This document shows positions 1 through 4,688 of a stretch of 6,318 bases of DNA, piece by piece. The stretch is from assembly GCA_021793935.1 (NCBI GenBank), contig JAJYRV010000125.1, positions 1-6,318 of the forward strand, given 5' to 3'. The notes beneath the pieces were generated by a model. That model was not told the origin of the DNA. It saw nothing but the letters and a program-made list of their open reading frames with translations, and searched no databases. The first letter of the stretch is position 1, and every line of letters begins with the position of its first letter. This DNA is from Actinomycetes bacterium (GTDB taxonomy: Bacteria; Actinomycetota; Actinomycetes; Actinomycetales; Beutenbergiaceae). The position numbers were made by a program, and so were the translations under genes.

Positions 1-674
1 GCGCCCGCTGCGGCGAGTTTCACCCACAGGGGGATCCCTCCGCCCGCGGGGTGCAGCCCCCCGGCCACGAGCGCAAGGACGATGACCCCCATCGTCTTCT
101 GCGCGTCCTGCAGGCCGTGTCCGAGCGCCATCGCTGCGGCCGAGATGGTCTGCAGCACCCGAAACCGGCGCTGTGCCTTGCCCGGGGCGGCGTTACGGAA
201 CAGCCACAGCAGCCCGACCATCGCGAAGAACGCGAGGGTGAAGCCGACGAGCGGTGAGGCGACCATCGGAATGACGACCTTGTCGAGGATGACCGTCCAG
301 TGCACCTGCGAGAATGAGGCGAGCCCCGCCCCCATGAGCCCGCCGATGAGGGCGTGTGAGGAGGAGGAGGGCAGCCCCTTCCACCAGGTGATGAGGTTCC
401 ACGTGATCGCCCCGACGAGGCCGGCGAGGACGACGACGAGCCCGCCGTGCCCCTGCGGCGCGTCGATGATCCCCGAGCCGATGGTCTCCGCAACCCCGAC
501 CCCGAGCATCGCGCCGACGAGGTTCATCACCGCGGCCATGGCAAGCGCCGCCCGCGGGGTGAGCGCCCGAGTTGAAACGGACGTGGCGATGGCGTTGGCA
601 GCGTCGTGAAATCCGTTGGTGTAGTCGAACGCCAACGCGATGACGACGACGACGATGACGAGAGCGAGCTCCAC
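1..674 (-). CDS. pit: PiT-family inorganic phosphate transporter (N-terminal part, cut by left edge)
   Basis: Integral membrane low-affinity phosphate transporter, which takes up Pi or metal-phosphate with H+ or Na+ in this family. About 224 residues are visible. The first hydrophobic segment (residues 2-17) runs into the family signature GFHDAANAIAT at 21-31. The second signature GLPSSSSHALIGG is at 100-112. Further hydrophobic segments follow around 42-65, 78-95, 108-125 and 135-160, and GHGLQDAQKTMG marks the start of the second repeat half. Family members are usually 330-420 residues, so the C-terminal third lies off the window. The start is GTG at 674, two codons after the in-frame stop of the DUF47 gene; the AAGGA ahead of it is distant (about 13 nt), so translational coupling is likely. 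The pairing with DUF47 directly upstream is the standard arrangement for this family. The identity is secure; the ion specificity is not visible. Confidence 0.95.
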   Translation of the reverse strand, partial: MELALVIVVVVIALAFDYTNGFHDAANAIATSVSTRALTPRAALAMAAVMNLVGAMLGVGVAETIGSGIIDAPQGHGGLVVVLAGLVGAITWNLITWWKGLPSSSSHALIGGLMGAGLASFSQVHWTVILDKVVIPMVASPLVGFTLAFFAMVGLLWLFRNAAPGKAQRRFRVLQTISAAAMALGHGLQDAQKTMGVIVLALVAGGLHPAGGGIPLWVKLAAAG

Positions 675-680
675 GTGTTG

Positions 681-1319
681 TTAGCTTTCCTTGAGAACGA
701 TGGTCTCTACGGTGTTTGCCACCGTTTCGAAACTGTCCGCGGCAGCCTCGAGGGTGTCGACGACGGCGCGCAGGCGCATGAGTTCCACAACGCCCGCAGG
801 CGTGGCCTGGAACCGCGGGTTCCGGAAGAGATCGGCAACGAGGGAGCGGTAGGAACGGTCGGCTTCGTTCTCGAGCCGGTTCACTTCGATCCAGTACTCT
901 TCGAGGTCTGCCATCGTCGCGAGTTTCGGCATCGCCTCCGCAGTGAGTTCCGCCGCGCGTTGCAAGGTCCGTACCTGGTCGGTGACCGCGTCGGGCAGCT
1001 CATCGACTCCGTAGAGCACCACGATCTCCCCGGCGGCTTCCATGTTGTCCATGCAATCATCCAGGGCCGAGGCGAGGTCGTAGATGTCGTCCCGGTCGAA
1101 GGGGGTCACGAACGTCTGGTTGACCCGGCGGAAGATCGTGTGAGTGGAATCATCGGCGAGGTGCTCGGCGTCCTTGAGCTGTTTCGCCAAATCGGCCCGG
1201 TCCGCCGGGTCCGCACCGATCAGTTGTGCAAGGAGATCCGCGCCTGTGACGAGGTGGGCCGCGAGGGCGGCGAAGAGGTCAAAGAACGTGGAGTCACGAG
1301 GGGTGATACGAAAACGCAC
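681..1319 (-). CDS. DUF47/PhoU-like phosphate transport accessory protein
   Basis: A 212-residue cytosolic all-helical protein of the DUF47 (PhoU-related, Pit accessory) family, thought to modulate the adjacent PiT transporter. Visible family features are the N-terminal RFRITPRDSTFFDLF (2-16), a PhoU-type metal-binding E/D-x3-D patch KDAEHLADD (49-57), the highly conserved QTFVTPFDRDDIYDLASALD (68-87), and a second metal patch NRLENEADRSY (147-157). Length matches the family's usual ~205-215. The frame stays open far upstream of 1319, but the extra N-terminus is not family-like. GTG at 1319 has a GGAG Shine-Dalgarno six bases ahead and gives the canonical N-terminus. It ends 6 nt before pit and is surely cotranscribed with it. 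Family assignment is firm; the regulatory role is known only by association. Confidence 0.93.
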   Translation of the reverse strand: MRFRITPRDSTFFDLFAALAAHLVTGADLLAQLIGADPADRADLAKQLKDAEHLADDSTHTIFRRVNQTFVTPFDRDDIYDLASALDDCMDNMEAAGEIVVLYGVDELPDAVTDQVRTLQRAAELTAEAMPKLATMADLEEYWIEVNRLENEADRSYRSLVADLFRNPRFQATPAGVVELMRLRAVVDTLEAAADSFETVANTVETIVLKES

Positions 1320-1325
1320 CGGCTT

Positions 1326-1329
1326 CTCC
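1326..1329 (-). promoter_or_regulatory. Shine-Dalgarno that fixes the DUF47 start
   Basis: GGAG on the minus strand lies six bases before the GTG at 1319. It is the best ribosome-binding match in the region and decides this GTG over the upstream in-frame starts, which would add about 79 residues without family similarity. Confidence 0.75.
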
Positions 1330-1440
1330 GTCAAAAGAGTAAAGGGAGCAACGGGATAAGAGTAGGGCAGATTTGCCTCGAAGGGGAAACAGTCGTGGGC
1401 AAACCGGTGACTTCCGCGGCGAAATTCTCCCGACATGGGG

Positions 1441-1468
1441 CAAAATGCGGGAAAACCGCTCCAAAATG
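1441..1468. repeat. CAAAATG direct repeat flanking a GCGG/CCGC palindrome
   Basis: CAAAATG occurs at 1441-1447 and again at 1462-1468, exactly 21 bp (two helical turns) apart. Between them is GCGGGAAAACCGC, an inverted repeat with GCGG/CCGC arms. The spacing and position upstream of the DUF47-pit operon and just past the minus-strand terminator would suit a DNA-binding protein site. No regulator is identified; this is an observation of sequence only. Confidence 0.4.
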
Positions 1469-1470
1469 TT

Positions 1471-1502
1471 AAAAACCCCACTCCGCTTGAGGGAGTGGGG
1501 TT
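1471..1502 (-). terminator. Strong intrinsic (Rho-independent) terminator, minus strand
   Basis: AACCCCACTCC (1474-1484) pairs perfectly with GGAGTGGGGTT (1492-1502) as an 11-bp stem with a 7-nt loop. Read on the minus strand the stem is followed by TTTTTAA (from 1475 down), a good U-tract; on the plus strand only TT follows. It therefore ends a leftward transcript that starts within 1503-1742, where no leftward protein gene is seen. That makes it either the end of a small RNA or an attenuator ahead of DUF47-pit. Confidence 0.85.
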
Positions 1503-1593
1503 AACGACGCCGGACCGGCCAGCGCCTGACGGCGCGAAGGCCGCTCGTAGCGGCAAATGTTGGAGCCCGGGGCCGGATCACGGCCCGACGTCT
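1471..1593 (-). ncRNA. Candidate structured small RNA or terminated leader (unrecognised)
   Basis: Reading leftward from about 1593, nearly the whole stretch folds into consecutive hairpins. GGGCCG/CGGCCC (1586-1570) has a TGATC loop; GCCGCT/AGCGGC (1554-1540) has an ACG loop; GCGCC/GGCGC (1535-1522) has a GTCA loop; GCCG/CGGC (1519-1509) has a GTC loop; the terminator stem follows. An alternative outer pairing joins GGCC 1542-1539 with GGCC 1520-1517 around the third hairpin. A plausible promoter lies at the correct distance upstream and an intrinsic terminator closes it, giving a ~120-nt transcript. It does not match any riboswitch, tmRNA, SRP, 6S or RNase P signature I know. It may instead be the 5' leader of DUF47-pit acting as an attenuator. 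Both boundaries are inferred. Confidence 0.45.
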
Positions 1594-1599
1594 GCCTCC

Positions 1600-1627
1600 A
1601 GTGTAAACGCCCATCGGCACTTCGCAA
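1600..1627 (-). promoter_or_regulatory. Candidate sigma-70-type promoter for the minus-strand RNA
   Basis: On the minus strand TTGCGA (1627-1622) and TACACT (1605-1600) are separated by 16 bp. Each matches four of six consensus bases. The expected transcription start is near 1593, just ahead of the first hairpin. Confidence 0.4.
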
Positions 1628-1630
1628 ATA

Positions 1631-1639
1631 TTTTCCACA
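1631..1639 (+). promoter_or_regulatory. DnaA-box match (single)
   Basis: TTTTCCACA fits the DnaA box consensus TTWTNCACA. It lies in the AT-rich patch AAATATTTT, next to the -35 of the minus-strand promoter candidate. A single box could be a DnaA-titrating or regulatory site, or chance; there is no cluster that would suggest an origin. Confidence 0.3.
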
Positions 1640-1669
1640 GCTCCGATCGCTGGGTTCAGCTACTCGCTG
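1638..1669. repeat. Two tandem CAGC...GCTG inverted repeats
   Basis: CAGC-N7-GCTG (1638-1652) is followed by CAGC-N5-GCTG (1657-1669), the second extending to TCAGC/GCTGA (1656-1670). The two share CAGCT and CGCTG, and their centres are 18 bp apart. They sit about 30-60 bp upstream of the extended -10 at 1696 and could be operator half-sites. The arms are only 4-5 bp. Confidence 0.3.
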
Positions 1670-1695
1670 ACGATGCTCCACGAGGGCACGGAAGC

Positions 1696-1704
1696 TGGGA
1701 TAAT
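1696..1704 (+). promoter_or_regulatory. Extended -10 promoter for the rightward gene cluster
   Basis: TGGGATAAT is an extended -10 (TGn plus GATAAT, five of six bases of TATAAT). No recognisable -35 lies 16-18 bp upstream, as is usual when a TG extension is present. The expected start near 1711 leaves about a 32-nt leader before the ATG at 1743. Confidence 0.5.
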
Positions 1705-1742
1705 GACCTCGGCTAACACAGCGACGAAAAGAGTAGCTCCTT

Positions 1743-2477
1743 ATGATGAGCGGCAGCTTCCGCGCGGTGGTTACGGCAACCGCGGCCGCCGGCATCGGCG
1801 TGACCACCTTTACCCCGCGGCCGCTGTTCGAGATCACCGTGGCGGCGATCGCCGTCGTCGTCGCTCTCGGGTGGGCGCCGCTGTTGCCGCACATGGGGCG
1901 GCGGCTGCCGGTCACGGCGATCCTGCTCGTGGTTGCGCTCGCCTCCGCCTGGCTGGTGCGGGCGACCCACTCCCTCGCCTGGCTCGCCCCGATCCTCGCC
2001 GGCTCGCTCATCGCGATCTTCATCGCGCAGATGTTCCGCCGTGATCGCACCCGACTGGTCGATCAGGTCGCCGGTCACGTCACCGGCGCGGTCATCGTCG
2101 CCTCCGGCGCGGGCTGGCTCGCGGTGGATCCCGGCCCGGCGGGGTCCGCGCTCGCGTTCACCGCCTCGGTGTGCCTCGCGGCCGCGGCGATCGCCACCGC
2201 CCTACCGATCAAGGCGCGGGGATCGGTGGTCCTTGCGATCCTCGCCGCGACCGGCGCGGGCCTGGGCATGGGGCAGGGCCTGGAAGAACTCACGCTCATC
2301 ACCGGTGGCCTCATCGGGCTCGCGGCGGGGCTCGTCGTTGCTTCCGTGCACTACCTGTTCGGCGAATACAGCGATTCGGACGCGGCGCTGCCCTCACTCG
2401 CCGGGGCGCTCATCGCCGTCGCGGTATCCGGAGTGCCCGTGTACATCCTGGGCCGGGTTCTGTTGCACATGCCCTGA
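1743..2477 (+). CDS. Polytopic integral membrane protein of unknown function
   Basis: I do not recognise a functional family. The 244-residue protein is almost entirely hydrophobic, with eight or nine likely membrane spans at about 6-23, 28-48, 55-73, 78-97, 113-128, 134-154, 160-180, 183-206 and 217-242. The main polar stretch is the loop MFRRDRTRLVDQVAGH (97-112), whose positive charges suggest a cytoplasmic face, plus a short acidic loop GEYSDSDAA (207-215). No signal-peptidase site, catalytic motif or transporter signature is evident. Two adjacent ATGs (1743 and 1746) could serve as start. There is no good Shine-Dalgarno close by; only AAGAG at 1729-1733, nine bases ahead. An extended -10 lies upstream. 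The next gene starts 23 nt after its stop with its own promoter-like box. Coding is supported by base composition and consistent hydrophobic pattern. Confidence 0.8.
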   Translation: MMSGSFRAVVTATAAAGIGVTTFTPRPLFEITVAAIAVVVALGWAPLLPHMGRRLPVTAILLVVALASAWLVRATHSLAWLAPILAGSLIAIFIAQMFRRDRTRLVDQVAGHVTGAVIVASGAGWLAVDPGPAGSALAFTASVCLAAAAIATALPIKARGSVVLAILAATGAGLGMGQGLEELTLITGGLIGLAAGLVVASVHYLFGEYSDSDAALPSLAGALIAVAVSGVPVYILGRVLLHMP

Positions 2478-2488
2478 CCTATCGGGGG

Positions 2489-2494
2489 TAGAGT
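2489..2494 (+). promoter_or_regulatory. -10 element placed for leaderless transcription of the 32-aa ORF
   Basis: TAGAGT (TAnnnT type) is followed by exactly six bases and then the ATG at 2501, so transcription would begin on the start codon. A poor -35 (TTGCAC, 2463-2468) lies 20 bp upstream. Leaderless starts with this geometry are common in actinobacteria. The same layout recurs at 4332-4344. Confidence 0.55.
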
Positions 2495-2500
2495 GGACGC

Positions 2501-2599
2501 ATGATTGAAAGCATCTTCGTTGCCCTCGTCATCGCCGCAGGGGTCGGCGTCGCGGCGTTCGCGGTGCTCGTCGTCCAACGGCTCTATCGCCGGCGATAA
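2501..2599 (+). CDS. Small single-span membrane peptide (32 aa)
   Basis: An ATG-started frame of 33 codons ending in TAA at 2597-2599. The product has a short acidic N-terminus (MIES), one hydrophobic segment at about residues 5-25, and the basic tail QRLYRRR, which by the positive-inside rule puts the C-terminus in the cytoplasm. It has no signal-peptidase site. There is no Shine-Dalgarno, but a TAGAGT box six bases upstream predicts a leaderless mRNA. Its stop lies two bases before the GTG of the nitrobindin-like gene, which has no ribosome-binding site of its own, so it may deliver ribosomes to that gene as well as acting as a membrane peptide. Family not recognised. Gene prediction often misses frames this short; being real rests on the start geometry, the clean membrane-segment composition and the tight spacing. 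Confidence 0.6.
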   Translation: MIESIFVALVIAAGVGVAAFAVLVVQRLYRRR

Positions 2600-2601
2600 C
2601 C

Positions 2602-3174
2602 GTGTCTTTCCAGTTCCCCGAAGGCCTCGCCCCCGAGGTCTATCCGCTCGCCTGGCTCGTCGGCTCGTGGCGCGGGCCCGGCTACCTCGGTTACGAGAAC
2701 ATCCCCGAGCGGCCGATCGTCGTCGAAACGACCTTCAGTCACGACGGCGGTCCCTACCTCTCGTATGCCTCGACCATCTGGTTGCTGGAGGGGCAACTCG
2801 CAGGACTGGAGACCAAGGTCGACCAGGCCGACCTCGTCGCGGGTGAGGTGTGGGCGACCGAGTCCGGGTTCTGGCGGGTCGCCCCGGGCGGGCAGGGGGA
2901 GCCGACCGGCGGGGACAATCCGCCGCGCTCGGAACTGGAAGTGCTCCTCGCCGAACCCAGCGGGCACGTGAGCGTGTTCGTCGGCGCCGTCCAAGGGCCC
3001 CGGGTGGATCTCGTCTCCGACGTCATCGCGCGCACCGAAACCGGCGCGGAGATCTCCGCGGTCAAGCGCATGTACGGGCTCGTGGGCGGGGAGCTCATGT
3101 GGGCGACGGACATGGCGGCCTTCGGACACGAAATGTCCTCGTACTCCTCGGGGCGTTTACAACGAATGAGTTAG
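2602..3174 (+). CDS. Ferric nitrobindin-like protein (FABP-like/DUF1794 beta-barrel), heme His missing
   Basis: A 190-residue cytosolic protein of the nitrobindin/THAP4 heme-binding family, a ten-stranded beta-barrel related to fatty-acid-binding proteins. True nitrobindins hold ferric heme and isomerise peroxynitrite. The N-terminal hallmark PLAWLVGSWRGPGYLGY (15-31, with GSWRGPG) is intact, followed by alternating strands and the C-terminal WATDMAAFGHEM...GRLQRM. By recall, in the mycobacterial homologue Rv2717c the end reads MRAVGQPLQDHLAAVLHR, where the His of DHLA is the heme ligand. Aligned here that position is Tyr181, so this belongs with the ferric nitrobindin-like group lacking the ligand. 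His176 is five residues earlier and could be an unusual substitute. The GTG start has no Shine-Dalgarno and lies 2 nt after the small ORF, implying coupling. Four bases separate it from ygfZ. Family is firm; heme binding is doubtful. Confidence 0.9.
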   Translation: MSFQFPEGLAPEVYPLAWLVGSWRGPGYLGYENIPERPIVVETTFSHDGGPYLSYASTIWLLEGQLAGLETKVDQADLVAGEVWATESGFWRVAPGGQGEPTGGDNPPRSELEVLLAEPSGHVSVFVGAVQGPRVDLVSDVIARTETGAEISAVKRMYGLVGGELMWATDMAAFGHEMSSYSSGRLQRMS

Positions 3175-3178
3175 GAAA

Positions 3179-4324
3179 ATGACTGATTACCGTAGCCCAC
3201 TGTTAGATTTCTCGTTTTCTCGGGGTGCGGTCGTCGGAAGTGGCGAGCCGGACCTCGGGGTCGCCGCGCACTACGGTGAACCGCTGATCGAACAGCGGGC
3301 CCTCTCGCGGGGGGTGGCGCTCGTCGACCTGTCCCACCTGGACGTCGTGACGATCAGCGGCCCGGACCGCTTGAAATGGTTGCACACGCTGTCGACGCAG
3401 ATGTTCGAAGACCTGCCGTCCGGTTCCTCCACCGAGTTCTTCCTGCTCGACATGAACGGGCGGATCGAGCACGCAGCGAAGATGTACGACGACGGCGAGA
3501 CCGCGTGGCTGATCGCCGACTCCGGCCGCGGCGAAGCGCTCGTGAAATTCCTGGAGTGGATGCGCTTCGCCTACCAGGTGGAGGTCGCGATGCCCGACTA
3601 TGCGATCATCGGCACCCGGCAGGACGGACCGGTGCTCGTGGGTGCCGACGGCGCGGAACTCCCCGTGTGGCGCGATCCCTGGCCGACGGTCGCGGAGGGA
3701 TCCACCCAGTACACCGACCCGGCCGCCCCCCACCCCGGGCAGGAGTGGACGGCCGCGATGTGGTTCGTGCCGCGGGCGGACCTCGGCGCGGTCGTGAAGC
3801 AGGCGATCGATTCCGGCGCCCGGATGGCCGGGGTGTGGGGGTGGGAAGCGCTCCGGATCGCCTCCTGGCGCCCCCGGCACAATCGCGAGGTCGATGATCG
3901 CGCGATCCCGCACGAGCTCGACTGGCTCCGAACCGGCGTGCACCTGCACAAGGGGTGCTACAAGGGCCAGGAAACGATCGCGCGGGTGTTCAACATGGGC
4001 AAGCCGCCCCGGCGCCTGGTGTTCCTCCACCTCGATGGTTCCGAACACACCTTCCCCGAGCCGGGCGACGACGTCGTGGCCGGGGAACGGAAGGTCGGCA
4101 CCGTCACCTCCGTCGGTCAGCACCACGAACTCGGGCCGATCGCGCTCGCGCTGATCCGCCGGGGAACCGCCGAGGACATCGACCTGCTCGCCGGCGGCAT
4201 CGCCGCCTCCCAGGAGCCGATCGTCAACCGCGAAGGTGAAGGGGAGGGGCGGCCCGAGCAGATCGACCGCGCCGCGCTGCGCCGCCCCGCGGGCGGGATG
4301 CCCAACCTTCAACGCGGCGGCTGA
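3179..4324 (+). CDS. ygfZ: YgfZ/CAF17-like folate-binding Fe-S cluster maintenance protein
   Basis: A 381-residue cytosolic protein related to the glycine-cleavage T protein. YgfZ-type proteins bind tetrahydrofolate and support assembly or repair of certain [4Fe-4S] enzymes. The N-terminal GCV_T-like domain covers about 30-250, including GVALVDLSHLDVVTISGPDRLKWLH split around residues 45-69 and the DMNGRIEH turn at 91-98. The diagnostic K-G-C-Y-x-G-Q-E signature is present as KGCYKGQE at 258-265, with the conserved Cys at 260. The C-terminal barrel-like domain spans about 280-345, and a charged tail (EGEGRPEQ) follows. The ATG at 3179 has AGGA only two bases ahead, overlapping the stop of the previous gene, so it probably shares that transcript. 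The intact signature argues for a functional protein and against a GcvT aminomethyltransferase. Identity is secure. Confidence 0.94.
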   Translation: MTDYRSPLLDFSFSRGAVVGSGEPDLGVAAHYGEPLIEQRALSRGVALVDLSHLDVVTISGPDRLKWLHTLSTQMFEDLPSGSSTEFFLLDMNGRIEHAAKMYDDGETAWLIADSGRGEALVKFLEWMRFAYQVEVAMPDYAIIGTRQDGPVLVGADGAELPVWRDPWPTVAEGSTQYTDPAAPHPGQEWTAAMWFVPRADLGAVVKQAIDSGARMAGVWGWEALRIASWRPRHNREVDDRAIPHELDWLRTGVHLHKGCYKGQETIARVFNMGKPPRRLVFLHLDGSEHTFPEPGDDVVAGERKVGTVTSVGQHHELGPIALALIRRGTAEDIDLLAGGIAASQEPIVNREGEGEGRPEQIDRAALRRPAGGMPNLQRGG

Positions 4325-4331
4325 CGGCGCG

Positions 4332-4337
4332 TAAGGT
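4332..4337 (+). promoter_or_regulatory. -10 element placed for leaderless transcription of the DUF2516 gene
   Basis: TAAGGT is followed by six bases and the GTG at 4344, matching the layout before 2501. A weak -35 candidate TTCAAC (4308-4313) is 18 bp upstream, inside the end of ygfZ. It implies that the DUF2516-asparaginase-dtd set has its own transcript. Confidence 0.55.
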
Positions 4338-4343
4338 AGACGC

Positions 4344-4688
4344 GTGAACTTCATTCCGCAGATCCAGGGGTGGTTGCTGCTCATCCTCGCCGCCGCGGCG
4401 TTCGCGCTGAGCCTCTTCTCCCTCATCCACGCCGCCATCACCAAACCCGCAACGTTCGTCGCGGCCGATAAGCGCACGAAGGTGTTCTGGCTTGCGATCA
4501 CCGGCGGCGCGACGGTGCTTTCCTTCCTTTCGATTCCCACCGGGGGCGGCGGCGGTCGCGCCAGCCTGCTGCTCACGATCCTCCCGCTGGTCGGTGCGGG
4601 GGTGTACCTCACCGACGTGCGCCCCGCGCTCAAGGAATACGGCAAGCGGCCCCGGGGCGGTGGCTCCGACGGATGGCGCACATGGTGA
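4344..4688 (+). CDS. DUF2516 family small membrane protein
   Basis: A 114-residue protein of the actinobacterial DUF2516 family, whose function is unknown. Three membrane spans are predicted at about 9-31, 46-64 and 73-90, with a glycine run (67-71) between the second and third and a basic polar tail from 97. Family-like stretches are the DKRTKVFWLAIT segment (42-53) and DVRPAL (91-96), just after the last span. The GTG start is supported by the -10 box six bases upstream rather than by a Shine-Dalgarno. Its last codons overlap the start of the asparaginase gene by 4 to 16 nt depending on which start that gene uses, so the two are translationally linked. Confidence 0.85.
   Translation: MNFIPQIQGWLLLILAAAAFALSLFSLIHAAITKPATFVAADKRTKVFWLAITGGATVLSFLSIPTGGGGGRASLLLTILPLVGAGVYLTDVRPALKEYGKRPRGGGSDGWRTW

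Larger units (their letters stand above)
1320..1742. other. Divergent intergenic region with regulatory and RNA signals
   Basis: This 423-bp gap separates the leftward DUF47-pit operon from the rightward membrane protein gene. It is more AT-rich and repeat-rich than the coding parts. From left to right it holds the DUF47 Shine-Dalgarno, two copies of AAGAGTA (1335-1341, 1358-1364), a weak PHO-box-like stretch (minus strand, about 1381-1413), a CAAAATG direct repeat, an intrinsic terminator, several hairpins, a minus-strand promoter candidate, a DnaA-box match, paired CAGC/GCTG repeats, an extended -10 and a third AAGAGTA (1729-1735). I see no convincing protein gene in it; open frames here are short or low-similarity. 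Confidence 0.75.

Noticed and set aside
638..660. ACG/GAC trinucleotide run as a tandem repeat
   Set aside because: It encodes the poly-valine part of the first PiT membrane span and is explained by coding constraint.
606..1472. 288-codon plus-strand frame opposite the DUF47 gene
   Set aside because: The minus-strand product has clear DUF47 motifs and a good start; the plus frame has none and runs through the terminator.
1500..1600. Known riboswitch, tRNA, tmRNA, SRP RNA or 6C RNA in the hairpin block
   Set aside because: No acceptor stem with CCA, no SRP GGTCAGG motif, no C6 loops and no ydaO or cobalamin conserved boxes could be found.
1469..2050. 193-codon minus-strand frame over the intergenic region and membrane-protein gene
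   Set aside because: It runs through the hairpins and terminator and lies opposite the hydrophobic reading frame; composition is not protein-like. It would have given the terminator a host gene, but no start signal or similarity supports it.
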